Origin: Bacteroidota bacterium
GTDB taxonomy: Bacteria; Bacteroidota; Bacteroidia; CAILMK01; JACPUW01
Length of the DNA: 64,000 bases
Direction: 5' to 3'
NCBI GenBank assembly: GCA_016192035.1
Contig: JACPUW010000033.1
Span: forward strand, 1-64,000
In this document: piece by piece, positions 32,417 through 41,064 of the stretch
How the letters are laid out: every line of letters begins with the position of its first letter
Numbering within the stretch: the first letter of the stretch is position 1
Position numbers and translations under genes: made by a program
The notes under the pieces: model-generated
Database searches by the model: none
Told to the model about the DNA's origin: nothing
What the model saw: the letters and a program-made list of their open reading frames with translations, nothing else

Positions 32417-34444
32417 ATGCAAACTTTCATATCAAGAAACAACCGGGCTTTTATCATTGGCCTTTTCCTAACCTTTCTTCATTGCGCGGCCTATTCCCAA
32501 TCCTATTTTGAGGATTTTGACAAAATGGAGGTGGGCAAAGGCATAGCCGCCCAATCATTGTTGTGGTTGGAAACCTTTGGAAATGGAAGGCCAGGCCAGC
32601 GGAGTTCTGATGCCAAAGTGGTTGATTCCAAGTCATTTTCAGGTGACAAGGCCCTGTATTTTGTGAATGAGAACGGCGTGCAGGCAGATGTGCGGTTGAG
32701 CTTTGGGAAATCTTATGATATAGGCTTGGTGGATTTCAGCATGAAAATGTACTTGCCAATGGGCAAAACGGCATATTTTGAAATTAGGGGCAGCCAGAGT
32801 TTGAGCACCGACCTTAGCTTAGTATTTGAAACCAATGGTAGGGGCAGCTATACCGTGGTGGACAACCTAGGAAATGACCTAGCCACCGGGAGCCATCCTG
32901 TAGATGAGTGGTTTGGCCTGAACTTGAAAATGGATTTGACTACAAACTCATGGGGACTGGGCGTGGGCACGAGCAATCCGCAAACCTTTTTCTGCCCCAT
33001 GAATAAAGCCGCTTATATCCGTTTGGTAGGGAGTGATAGGTTTGGAGGCTATCATGTAGATGACGTAAGGTATAAGGTAACCCCCTATGATTATAAGGAT
33101 TTTAATGTGGCCATGTTTGATGCGTCATATGTTGGCGGGCAATTTTCGGGAAGCCCCGTGTCTATCACCGCCACGGTAAGAAACCTGGGCTCATATGAAG
33201 TCAATGTGTTGACCCTTGGTATCATCTACAATGATGTGCTGTATAAGGAAACCATTGAGGGCCTGTCATTTTTTACCGGTAACAGCTTTACCTACCAGTT
33301 TGATACCACGTTTCCGGCCGTAGCCGGCACCCACTATGCCGAAATCTTGGTGCTTGATGTGGAGGGAAAACCTGATGAAGATGAATCGGATAACGTGAAG
33401 GTGATTAAGATAAGGCCCTTAGAGCCCGCCCAGGGAAAGAAAATCTTGGTAGAATCTGGGGTATCAACCTTTTGCGGTGATTGCCCCAGCGCGTATGTTA
33501 TCCATCAAATGCTGGAATCGTCCCTGGAGGGGCTGGTGGTGCCCATACAAATCCATAAAGACGACCCCATGTCGCCAAATGTGTCGTATGCCGACTTTTT
33601 TGGCAACTATACTTTGCCTTATTCCCTGATGCACCGAAACGAGGAGTTGTCAAGTTCCATCACCTCCGCCATAAACCAAATGACCAAAGAGCTGGAGCGC
33701 GAACCCTTGGCCACCATGGAGATAGGAGCTGTTATGAACCAAGACTCATCAACACTAACCGTTTCTGTGGCGTATGCCGTGAAGCAAGTAGTGGAAGGCG
33801 TGGGATGGAAGGTGGCCTGCGCTTGGGTTGAAGACCATGTGACTGGACTGGAATCGGGATATAATCAGCGAAACAACTACTGGAATGGTGCCCTGGGTCC
33901 TATGGGCGGGTATGAACAGTTGCCCCGTATCATACATGGCAGCCAGATGGTATATGAACATGTGCTGCGCAACTACCAACCCTCATTCTTGGGAAGCAAT
34001 GAGTTGCCGGTAGGCAAACAATTGGGGGATTCCACTTTGTTTTCCTTTTCATTTACCAGGGGTTCCACTTGGCAACTTTCAGAAGGGCGGTTGGTGGCCA
34101 TGCTCATACGGCCAGATGGAAGCATGGACAATGTCCAAGATATTCCCATTCGTGAAGCATTGGCACGTGGCGAAATAGTGCTTGGACTGCCTACACCTGC
34201 GCAAAAACCAGCCATGGTCATATACCCCAATCCAGCCAGCGACCATGTAAACATTTGTGCACCACAAATATATGTTGATGCCTATGTGACCATTCGCAAT
34301 GTTTCGGGGCAAATGGTCTATAGTGCACCATGTGCCGGGGGTATTCCATTGGCAATCAAAACCGCCCATTGGGCGCGAGGCATGTATATAGTAGAAATGG
34401 GTAGCCCGGGAATGGTAAACCAAAGCCGCTTGGTACTCCGTTAG
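32417..34444 (+). CDS. Omp28-related protein with T9SS sorting domain
   Basis: A 675-residue protein. It has a signal peptide (AFIIGLFLTFLHCAAYS), a first domain typical of T9SS cargo with a jelly-roll-like YFEDFD opening, a CARDB-like Ig domain (VTPYDYKDFNVAMFDA, then VSITATVRNLGSYEVN), an Omp28-like thioredoxin region (ILVESGVSTFCGDCPSAYVI) with a C-x-x-C pair, and a type A sorting domain (VIYPNPASDHVNICAP to RGMYIVEMG). The start ATG at 32417 is preferred to a TTG just before. It is probably exported to the surface. A near-consensus -7 box TATTTTCG lies at 32403-32410. Function unknown beyond the domains. Confidence 0.8.
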   Translation: MQTFISRNNRAFIIGLFLTFLHCAAYSQSYFEDFDKMEVGKGIAAQSLLWLETFGNGRPGQRSSDAKVVDSKSFSGDKALYFVNENGVQADVRLSFGKSYDIGLVDFSMKMYLPMGKTAYFEIRGSQSLSTDLSLVFETNGRGSYTVVDNLGNDLATGSHPVDEWFGLNLKMDLTTNSWGLGVGTSNPQTFFCPMNKAAYIRLVGSDRFGGYHVDDVRYKVTPYDYKDFNVAMFDASYVGGQFSGSPVSITATVRNLGSYEVNVLTLGIIYNDVLYKETIEGLSFFTGNSFTYQFDTTFPAVAGTHYAEILVLDVEGKPDEDESDNVKVIKIRPLEPAQGKKILVESGVSTFCGDCPSAYVIHQMLESSLEGLVVPIQIHKDDPMSPNVSYADFFGNYTLPYSLMHRNEELSSSITSAINQMTKELEREPLATMEIGAVMNQDSSTLTVSVAYAVKQVVEGVGWKVACAWVEDHVTGLESGYNQRNNYWNGALGPMGGYEQLPRIIHGSQMVYEHVLRNYQPSFLGSNELPVGKQLGDSTLFSFSFTRGSTWQLSEGRLVAMLIRPDGSMDNVQDIPIREALARGEIVLGLPTPAQKPAMVIYPNPASDHVNICAPQIYVDAYVTIRNVSGQMVYSAPCAGGIPLAIKTAHWARGMYIVEMGSPGMVNQSRLVLR

Positions 34445-34472
34445 CAGCGGCCTTAGCCCCATGGGTTCATCT

Positions 34473-34480
34473 TACATTTG
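34473..34480 (+). promoter_or_regulatory. -7 box (TACATTTG) of the hmgA-hppD operon
   Basis: A full TAnnTTTG match. An in-frame TTG at 34478 falls inside it, so the ATG at 34499 is the start. Confidence 0.5.
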
Positions 34481-34498
34481 CCAAAAAGATTACCCCCA

Positions 34499-35656
34499 AT
34501 GCCGTTTTACCACACCCTGGGCAACATCCCTCCAAAACGACATACCACCTTTTTCAAACCCGATGGCAAACTGTACTATGAACAACTGTTTGGTACCGTA
34601 GGATTTGATGGAATGTCGTCTTTGCTTTACCACGTACATCGCCCCACTATGGTCAAAGCGCTGGGCACCTCCATAGACCTGAGCCCCAAGGTAGCCGTGG
34701 AAAAAAACATGAAGTCGGTTAGCCTCAACGGATTCTCCATTAATCCTGCGCAAGACTACCTGGAGAGTAGGGTGCCTGTGCTGGTAAATGCCGATTGCCA
34801 AATTGTGCTGGCATCGCCCACAGGACTTACCCACGAATACTTCTATAAGAATGCCGATAGCGATGAAGTAATATTCATACACCAAGGTAGCGGCAAGTTG
34901 CGCACCTTATTGGGCAATATAGACTTTGCTTACGGGGATTATTTGGTGATTCCCAGAGGCATGATTTATAAAATGGACTTTGCCACAAGCCAAAACCGTT
35001 TGTTTATAGTAGAATCTAAAAGGCCGGTTTATACGCCCAAGCGGTATAGGAACTGGTTTGGCCAATTGCTGGAGCATTCACCCTACTGCGAGCGTGACTT
35101 TAGGCCGCCATATGAATTGGAAACACATGATGAGATGGGCGACTTTGTGGTGAAGGTAAAAAAGGAAGATATGCTGCACCATTATGTATATGCTTCCCAT
35201 CCATTTGACGTAGTTGGCTGGGATGGGTACAATTTTCCATATGCCTTTTCCATTCACAACTTTGAACCCATAACGGGAAGGGTGCATATGCCGCCACCAA
35301 TACACCAAACATTTGAAACAGATGCATTTGTGATATGTTCGTTTGTGCCCAGGCTGTATGACTACCATCCCAATGCCATACCTGCACCCTACAACCACAG
35401 CAATATAGACAGCGATGAGGTGCTATACTATGTGGATGGCGATTTTATGAGCCGAAACAATATTGGCAAGGGCCAAATAACCCTACACCCGGCCGGCATA
35501 CCACATGGGCCACACCCTGGGGCTTATGAGCGCAGTATAGGTCAAAAGGAGACCCTAGAATTGGCCGTGATGGTAGATACCTTTAAGCCACTCCGGCTTA
35601 CCAAACAGGCACTTGAAATTGAAGGTCAAGCATATTGGAATTCGTGGATAGAGTAA
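34499..35656 (+). CDS. hmgA: Homogentisate 1,2-dioxygenase
   Basis: A 385-residue enzyme that opens the ring of homogentisate in tyrosine and phenylalanine breakdown. The start MPFYHTLGNIPPKRHTTF is the usual opening. Iron ligands fall in HSNIDSDEVLYYV and HPAGIPHGPHPGAYE, and VHRPTM and EYFYKNADSDEVIFIHQG are also conserved. Bacteroidota versions are of this shorter kind (about 385 residues). It forms an operon with hppD, 30 bases on, which makes its substrate. Confidence 0.94.
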   Translation: MPFYHTLGNIPPKRHTTFFKPDGKLYYEQLFGTVGFDGMSSLLYHVHRPTMVKALGTSIDLSPKVAVEKNMKSVSLNGFSINPAQDYLESRVPVLVNADCQIVLASPTGLTHEYFYKNADSDEVIFIHQGSGKLRTLLGNIDFAYGDYLVIPRGMIYKMDFATSQNRLFIVESKRPVYTPKRYRNWFGQLLEHSPYCERDFRPPYELETHDEMGDFVVKVKKEDMLHHYVYASHPFDVVGWDGYNFPYAFSIHNFEPITGRVHMPPPIHQTFETDAFVICSFVPRLYDYHPNAIPAPYNHSNIDSDEVLYYVDGDFMSRNNIGKGQITLHPAGIPHGPHPGAYERSIGQKETLELAVMVDTFKPLRLTKQALEIEGQAYWNSWIE

Positions 35657-35686
35657 ACGCATATATCAATAAATCAATATAATATA

Positions 35687-36832
35687 ATGGAAAAAGGAAT
35701 TAAGAACGTGCGGTACGGCACCGATAAGATTTTCAATGAAGCAGAGGATTTTTTGCCGTTGCTGGGTACTGACTATGTAGAGCTGTATGTAGGCAACGCG
35801 AAGCAATCGGCCCATTTTTACAAGACGGCATTTGGATTTAGAAGCCTGGCCTATGCCGGGTTGGAAACCGGGGTAAAGGACCGGACTTCATATGTGCTGG
35901 AGCAAGACAAGATACGCCTGGTACTCACCACTCCGCTTTGCCCAGATGGTGCCATCAATGGTCACCTAAACCGTCATGGCGATGGGGTTAAGGTGATAGC
36001 CCTCTGGGTGGACGACGCGGCCAAAGCTTGGGCGGAAACCACGGCAAGGGGCGCCGAGAGTTTTATGGAACCCACTAGGGAAGAAGACAGTCATGGATAT
36101 GTAATCCGTTCAGGGATACATACATACGGAGAAACTGTCCACATTTTTGTGGAGCGCAAGAACTACGGCGGGGCATTTTTGCCAGGTTTTAGGCCATGGA
36201 ATTCACACTACAACCCAGGTGAGGTAGGCCTCAAATACATAGACCACATGGTGGGCAACGTGGGTTGGGGCGAAATGAATACCTGGGTGGATTTTTACAA
36301 GCGGGTAATGGGTTTTGCACAGATTGTCACTTTTGATGACAAGGATATCTCTACGGATTATACCGCCCTGATGAGTAAGGTAATGAGCAATGGGAATGGA
36401 AGGATCAAATTCCCAATAAACGAACCGGCAGAGGGCAAGCGGAAATCTCAGATAGAGGAATACATAGATTTTTACCACGGTTCTGGTGTACAACACATTG
36501 CGGTGGCTACCGATGATATGGTCAAAACGGTGTCGGCCATGAGGGACCGAGGGGTAGAATTCTTGTATGTTCCTGACAATTACTATGAAACGCTCAAGGA
36601 GCGCGTGGGTGAAATAGATGAGGACATAGCAGTGCTGCGCCAGCATGGCATATTGGTGGACCGAGATGACGAGGGCTACCTCCTACAATTGTTTACCAAA
36701 CCCGTGGTGGATAGGCCAACCCTGTTTTTTGAAATAATTCAGCGCAAAGGAGCCTGGAGTTTTGGTAAAGGGAATTTCAAAGCCCTTTTTGAAGCCATAG
36801 AGAGAGAACAAGAAGTGCGGGGTACCCTATAA
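35687..36832 (+). CDS. hppD: 4-Hydroxyphenylpyruvate dioxygenase
   Basis: A 381-residue enzyme with two VOC domains. The iron ligands are in YIDHMVGNVGWGEM, SGVQHIAVATDDM and PTLFFEIIQRKGAWSFGKGN. It converts 4-hydroxyphenylpyruvate to homogentisate, the substrate of the preceding gene. The length is typical. The stop lies 13 bases from the convergent coaB stop. Confidence 0.96.
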   Translation: MEKGIKNVRYGTDKIFNEAEDFLPLLGTDYVELYVGNAKQSAHFYKTAFGFRSLAYAGLETGVKDRTSYVLEQDKIRLVLTTPLCPDGAINGHLNRHGDGVKVIALWVDDAAKAWAETTARGAESFMEPTREEDSHGYVIRSGIHTYGETVHIFVERKNYGGAFLPGFRPWNSHYNPGEVGLKYIDHMVGNVGWGEMNTWVDFYKRVMGFAQIVTFDDKDISTDYTALMSKVMSNGNGRIKFPINEPAEGKRKSQIEEYIDFYHGSGVQHIAVATDDMVKTVSAMRDRGVEFLYVPDNYYETLKERVGEIDEDIAVLRQHGILVDRDDEGYLLQLFTKPVVDRPTLFFEIIQRKGAWSFGKGNFKALFEAIEREQEVRGTL

Positions 36833-36845
36833 TAGGTTGGGGCAA

Positions 36846-37505
36846 TTACCCAGCTTGTTTTTGCTGCCACAGATCACAGGCCTTATTTGCCAGTATGTTG
36901 GCTATTTCAGTTTTGGCCATTAATGGCAGTTTTTCTGTTGTTCCGTTGGCCAGAAGAATACTCACCACGTTGGTGTCGTGGCCAAATCCAGCTCCTTGGT
37001 CCAGTAAGCTGTTGAGTACAATGGCATCGGCATTTTTGCGGACCAGCTTTTGGCGGGCTGACTCCATGCCCCTATCAGATTCCAAGGCAAATCCTATGAT
37101 TACTTGTGAGGCATGTTTACGTTCACCCAAACTGGCCAGTATGTCCTCGGTTTTTTCCAATTCCAAGTACATGGTTTCGCCCCCGTACAGGGGTTTCTTC
37201 ATTTTTGAGTCCCACACCAATTTGGGCCGGTAATCGGCCACGGCGGCAGCCATCACCGCTATATCATATCCCAAATGGTCCATGGCGGCTAGGTACATTT
37301 CGCGGGCCGACATTACAGAAACCACCTGTATGCGTTTGTCTGGCAAAGGAATATGCACTGGGCCGCTTATCAGCACCACTTCATGTCCCAGTGAAACAAA
37401 AGCATGGGCTAGGGAATACCCCATTTTTCCGCTGCTCTTGTTGGCTATAAACCTTACTGGGTCAATGGCCTCATGGGTAGGGCCCGCCGTGATGAGCACT
37501 TTCAT
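36846..37505 (-). CDS. coaB: Phosphopantothenoylcysteine ligase (CoaB) as a separate protein
   Basis: A 219-residue protein holding only the ligase half of the usual CoaBC: KVLITAGPTHEAIDPVRFIA with the NKSSGKMG loop, VMAAAVADYRP, and ALESDRGMESARQKLVRKNADAI. It joins cysteine to phosphopantothenate for CoA. It begins with an ATGA overlap to coaC, whereas most bacteria carry a fused gene. The cut falls in the natural linker. Confidence 0.92.
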   Translation of the reverse strand: MKVLITAGPTHEAIDPVRFIANKSSGKMGYSLAHAFVSLGHEVVLISGPVHIPLPDKRIQVVSVMSAREMYLAAMDHLGYDIAVMAAAVADYRPKLVWDSKMKKPLYGGETMYLELEKTEDILASLGERKHASQVIIGFALESDRGMESARQKLVRKNADAIVLNSLLDQGAGFGHDTNVVSILLANGTTEKLPLMAKTEIANILANKACDLWQQKQAG

Positions 37506-38056
37506 GCCAACCGCGTTCCGAAGCGAAGGTTGATAGCCGCCACTATCTGTGATGGTTCGGGCAGCCGTCCGTCACCAACCAGTCCGCTGGCCAAGGGGCC
37601 ATGTTCAGGCATCATGATATGTACCCCATCCTGAATTAGGGTACTTAGATTTCTTTTCACTGAATTATGGTGCCACATGTCGTGGTCCATGGCCGGGCAG
37701 GCCATCACGTCCGATTTGGCCGATAGATATACCGCATGAAGCAATTCCGTGCATTGTCCGTTGGCTAGGTTGGCCAGTGTGTTGGCAGTCATGGGGGCTA
37801 TTAGCAGCAGTTGGCACCAGGAGGCCAATTCTATGTGGTTGTTCCAAGTTTGGTTATCGCCCTGAACCATTGACGACAACACTGGTTTGCCAGTGAGAGC
37901 TGAAAAGGAAAGGGGGGTTACAAACTGGGCGGCAGCCTGGGTAAAGACAACCTGTATTTCACAGCCTTGTTTAAGCAATTCACGGGCAACAAACAAGGAC
38001 TTATAGGCACTAATGCTGCCGGTAATTCCCAATACAACCCTGCCGGTAAACTGCAT
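37502..38056 (-). CDS. coaC: Phosphopantothenoylcysteine decarboxylase (CoaC) as a separate protein
   Basis: A 184-residue flavoprotein of the HFCD family, the first half of CoaBC: VVLGITGSISAYKSLFVARE, the active-site His in TWNNHIELASWC, and PAMDHDMWHHN, which corresponds to the PxMNxxMW motif with Asp in place of Asn (a change also seen in other Bacteroidota, as far as I recall). It decarboxylates phosphopantothenoylcysteine. It lies in the bamD-rpoZ-coaC-coaB operon and overlaps coaB by 4 bases. Confidence 0.93.
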   Translation of the reverse strand: MQFTGRVVLGITGSISAYKSLFVARELLKQGCEIQVVFTQAAAQFVTPLSFSALTGKPVLSSMVQGDNQTWNNHIELASWCQLLLIAPMTANTLANLANGQCTELLHAVYLSAKSDVMACPAMDHDMWHHNSVKRNLSTLIQDGVHIMMPEHGPLASGLVGDGRLPEPSQIVAAINLRFGTRLA

Positions 38057-38065
38057 GGGAGCCGA

Positions 38066-38428
38066 TTACTCTACGCTGTCTTCTACCTTTCTGAAATACA
38101 CCTTGCCCTTAAGGTATTCATCTATGGCCCTTAGCGTCACTTTTGGCTTTTTTTCGTAAGAGAGCGAAAGCTCAATCTGTTCGCGGTTTTCAAAGGTTTC
38201 TTCAAGGCTATCAATGGCGGGCGCAAACTCTGACAACCTGCCGCCCAGTTCCTCCTTTTCTTCAGATGCCAATTGATTAGCCCTTTTTGTAAGTATCACT
38301 ATGGTTTCGTAGATGTTGTCCGTGCCTTTTTCCAGGTCTATAAGGTCGCGGGCAATGGCCTCTGATGCGCTTGATTTCTCAAACTTTTGGGTCTTGCTAC
38401 TGGAGTTTTTTAAGTTCGTTTTGGGCAT
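38066..38428 (-). CDS. rpoZ: RNA polymerase omega subunit
   Basis: A 120-residue protein of the Bacteroidota RpoZ type. The omega core is SEAIARDLIDLEKGTDNIYE followed by TIVILTKRANQLA. It helps RNA polymerase assembly. The N-terminal 20 residues are low in complexity and rich in S and K. Its start overlaps the end of bamD by 32 bases, and the gene order bamD-rpoZ-coaBC is a Bacteroidota hallmark. Confidence 0.85.
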   Translation of the reverse strand: MPKTNLKNSSSKTQKFEKSSASEAIARDLIDLEKGTDNIYETIVILTKRANQLASEEKEELGGRLSEFAPAIDSLEETFENREQIELSLSYEKKPKVTLRAIDEYLKGKVYFRKVEDSVE

Positions 38429-39197
38429 TGTCTAAGTATTCTTTTGCTTTTTTGAGTAGTTTGGAACTAGGAAAGGCGTTCTTGAACCCTTTGTAGTATT
38501 CAATAAATTCTATGTATCGCTCCTCTTGTTTTTTCCTCACGCTTACCCTGGCGTATAGGTAGGCCGACTCCAGCACCAGGAACATGGCTTGTTCTTCATA
38601 TATAGAGCCCGGATAATCCCGGTTGAAATTGCCCAGGGCCCATACGGCAGCCTTGTAGTTCTCAATTTTATGGTAAAGGCTGGCAGTCTTAAATGCTTTT
38701 TCTTCTTGCTTGCGCCTCAACTCGTCTATAAGTTTATTGGCTTCCAAGATTTTGTCGCTATCAGGAAACGCCAGGGCAAAACTCTCCAGGGCAGATATGG
38801 TCTTTTGCGCGCTGCTTTGATCCAAACTTTCTTTGGGACTGGTGGTATATAGGCATTTACAGTGCAGAAACAAGGCATCTTCCGCTTGTTTGGCAAAAGG
38901 GTATGAGTCGTAGAATTGTTTGTAGTGATAGGCCGCCAAATAGTACTGTTCTGTTTCAAACTCACACTGCGCCAAGTTGTAAATGATCAATTTCATTTGC
39001 TCTTGGCCCAAGTAAATCCTTTTCAGCTCATCATACAAGGGGAGGGCCTTTCCATATTTGCCATCGGCAAACAACTGGTTGGCCAGTTCAAATTTGCCCG
39101 GGTAGTCCTCACTATTGAGCATTTTTTGATACTCGCTACACGCTGTGCCAGTGAGTGCTGCCACAAAAAACAGGGCCTTGACAAGAAGATGGCGCAT
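38397..39197 (-). CDS. bamD: Outer membrane assembly lipoprotein BamD
   Basis: A 266-residue lipoprotein (KALFFVAALTGTACSEYQ, lipobox Cys) of TPR-like repeats: YPGKFELANQLFADGKYGKA, LAQCEFETEQYYLAAYHYKQ and YPFAKQAEDALFLHCKC. BamD is part of the BAM complex that inserts outer-membrane barrels. The start ATG at 39197 is chosen over upstream starts because it gives a normal signal peptide and follows the promoter box. It heads the rpoZ-coaC-coaB operon. Confidence 0.9.
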   Translation of the reverse strand: MRHLLVKALFFVAALTGTACSEYQKMLNSEDYPGKFELANQLFADGKYGKALPLYDELKRIYLGQEQMKLIIYNLAQCEFETEQYYLAAYHYKQFYDSYPFAKQAEDALFLHCKCLYTTSPKESLDQSSAQKTISALESFALAFPDSDKILEANKLIDELRRKQEEKAFKTASLYHKIENYKAAVWALGNFNRDYPGSIYEEQAMFLVLESAYLYARVSVRKKQEERYIEFIEYYKGFKNAFPSSKLLKKAKEYLDNAQNELKKLQ

Positions 39198-39205
39198 GGG
39201 GGCTG

Positions 39206-39213
39206 CAAAAGTA
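39206..39213 (-). promoter_or_regulatory. -7 box (TACTTTTG) of the bamD operon
   Basis: A full TAnnTTTG match on the minus strand. Only 8 bases separate it from the ATG at 39197, so the leader would be a few bases at most. Confidence 0.5.
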
Positions 39214-39410
39214 CATTTTTCCATCAACAAATTAATATGTACCGTCATAGTGCATTTGTATGTCCAGTGCCGGTGTTTTTGGTGCCGATGAAATAGATTT
39301 GTCCGCCTTGGAGGTTGCCTTTGCCCATACTTTTGCTCACCCGTCCCGCTGGGCGCACAATATGCACAAGCATGTGCCGGGTACCTAATAAGAGTTGTTT
39401 ACACTTGTTT

Positions 39411-39418
39411 TAGATTTG
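39411..39418 (+). promoter_or_regulatory. -7 box (TAGATTTG) of the oxoamine synthase gene
   Basis: A full TAnnTTTG match, 22 bases before the ATG at 39441. Confidence 0.45.
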
Positions 39419-39440
39419 CTCGCTTAAATCGATCAGGTAT

Positions 39441-40685
39441 ATGGATGTTTTTGCCAAGTTCTTAGAAAATAAAGGCCCACTGGGCCAGTATTCGCAACAA
39501 GCGCACAACTATTTCACCTTTCCAAAACTGGAAGGCGATATTAGTAACCGTATGATATTTAGGGGAAAAGAAAAACTAGTTTGGAGTTTGAACAATTACC
39601 TGGGCTTGGCCAACCACCCAGAAGTGCGAAAGGTGGATGCAGAGGCCGCCAAAGAATTTGGCTTGGCCAGCCCTATGGGGGCCAGGATGATGTCAGGCAA
39701 TTCCGTGTACCATGAACAACTGGAGCGTGAATTGGCCGAGTTTATCAGGAAAGACGATGTTTTTCTTCTGAACTATGGCTATCAAGGTGTTATTTCTATC
39801 ATTGATGCCTTGGTGAACCGCCATGACGTGATTGTTTATGACGCTGAGTCACATGCCTGCATCATAGATGGTGTGCGACTGCACCAAGGCAAACGCTTCA
39901 TGTACGTGCACAACGACATGGAAAACCTTGAAAAACAACTAAGAAGGGCTGAGCGATTGGTGAAGGAAAACGGTCGCGGCGGTGTATTGGTAATCACCGA
40001 AGGGGTGTTCGGTATGTCGGGCAACCAGGGCAAGCTCAAAGAAATAGTGGCCCTCAAGGAGAAATACGAGTTTAGGTTTATGGTGGATGATGCCCATGGG
40101 TTTGGTACCATGGGAGATACTGGTGCTGGTACCGGCGAATTGCAGGGTGTGCAAGACGGTATAGATATTTATTTTTCCACTTTTGCCAAGTCTATGGCCA
40201 GCATAGGGGCATTTGTGGGCAGCACAGAGCCTGTCATAGAGTACCTGCGCTACAATATGCGTTCACAGATATTCGCAAAGTCCTTGCCCATGCCCTTGGT
40301 AATCGGCGACTTAAAACGGCTTGAATTGCTTAAGGCCAAGCCTGAATTGCGACACAAACTCTGGGATATAACCAATGAGCTGCAAAACGGACTTCGCAGC
40401 CGGGGATACAACTTGGGCACCACCGCTTCTTGTGTGTCGCCCGTGTTTTTGAGTGGCACCGACATGGAAGCCGCCAACCTAACCATGGACTTGCGAGAGA
40501 ACTACGATATTTTTTGCTCAATGGTAATGTATCCGGTTGTGCCCAAAGGTGTTATCATGCTCAGGTTGATTCCCACTGCCGTGCATACATCAGAAGATGT
40601 GGAAAAAACCCTTGACGCTTTTGATGCCATTTCAATAAAGTTGAAGAACAAACAATACAGTACCGATAAACTTGTGCTCGTTTAA
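39441..40685 (+). CDS. Alpha-oxoamine synthase: serine palmitoyltransferase or cysteate acyltransferase
   Basis: A 414-residue PLP enzyme: WSLNNYLGLANHPEVRKVDA, GARMMSGNSVYHEQLERELA, the substrate-facing DAESHACIIDGVRL, FMVDDAHGFGTMG and the PLP lysine in FSTFAKSMASIGAFVGS. It belongs to the family of serine palmitoyltransferase, KBL and BioF. In Bacteroidota, close relatives make either sphingolipids (from serine) or sulfonolipids (from cysteate); sequence alone does not settle which. The C-terminal extension is slightly longer than usual. It stands alone between bamD and the histone-like gene. Confidence 0.83.
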   Translation: MDVFAKFLENKGPLGQYSQQAHNYFTFPKLEGDISNRMIFRGKEKLVWSLNNYLGLANHPEVRKVDAEAAKEFGLASPMGARMMSGNSVYHEQLERELAEFIRKDDVFLLNYGYQGVISIIDALVNRHDVIVYDAESHACIIDGVRLHQGKRFMYVHNDMENLEKQLRRAERLVKENGRGGVLVITEGVFGMSGNQGKLKEIVALKEKYEFRFMVDDAHGFGTMGDTGAGTGELQGVQDGIDIYFSTFAKSMASIGAFVGSTEPVIEYLRYNMRSQIFAKSLPMPLVIGDLKRLELLKAKPELRHKLWDITNELQNGLRSRGYNLGTTASCVSPVFLSGTDMEAANLTMDLRENYDIFCSMVMYPVVPKGVIMLRLIPTAVHTSEDVEKTLDAFDAISIKLKNKQYSTDKLVLV

Positions 40686-40774
40686 ATTTGAAACCAGCCC
40701 CATGTTTTTTGGGAAAATCATTAATATAGCGCGTCAAACAATCATTCATTAACCAAACTAAAACATCGCAGACT

Positions 40775-40951
40775 ATGAACAGATTTGCAGAAGTTCGTGA
40801 CTTGGTCATGTCGTTAGAAGGTGATTTCAGTAAATTCTACGACAAGAACAACAAAGCAGCTGGAACCCGCATCCGAAAAGGAATGCAAGAGCTTAAGTCG
40901 CTCTCGCAATCCATCAGGCTGGAGGTTCAGAACATGAAGAACAACGGGTAG
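40775..40951 (+). CDS. Histone H1-like protein
   Basis: A 58-residue protein, MNRFAEVRDLVMSLEGDFSK followed by FYDKNNKAAGTRIRKGMQEL, the Bacteroidota histone H1-like (Hc1-related) family. It is a small, partly helical protein, possibly DNA-binding, with a lysine- and arginine-rich middle. It is followed by a strong terminator at 40985-41010. Confidence 0.87.
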   Translation: MNRFAEVRDLVMSLEGDFSKFYDKNNKAAGTRIRKGMQELKSLSQSIRLEVQNMKNNG

Positions 40952-40984
40952 TTAGTAAGATTAAGTTTCTAACTAAAAGGTGAC

Positions 40985-41010
40985 AGGAGCGGCAACGCTC
41001 CTTTTTTTTT
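40985..41010 (+). terminator. Rho-independent terminator after the histone-like gene
   Basis: A perfect stem AGGAGCG / CGCTCCT with GCAA loop, followed by a T run. Confidence 0.93.
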
Positions 41011-41046
41011 GCGGGGGTTATCCCTAACCTAGGCGCGGCTGCACGC

Positions 41047-41064
41047 CATGCCTAGGTAGGCATG
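41047..41064. repeat. Perfect 18-bp palindrome at the dapA stop
   Basis: CATGCCTAGGTAGGCATG has 8-base arms around GG. It contains the dapA stop codon. Together with an upstream CCTAGGC at 41028-41034 it could form alternative hairpins. There is no T run, so a simple terminator is not shown. Confidence 0.6.

Noticed and set aside
37502-37505. A definite frameshift mutation in coaBC
   Set aside because: Both halves are complete and overlap in a normal ATGA manner, so a natural split is at least as likely; kept as a finding with doubt.
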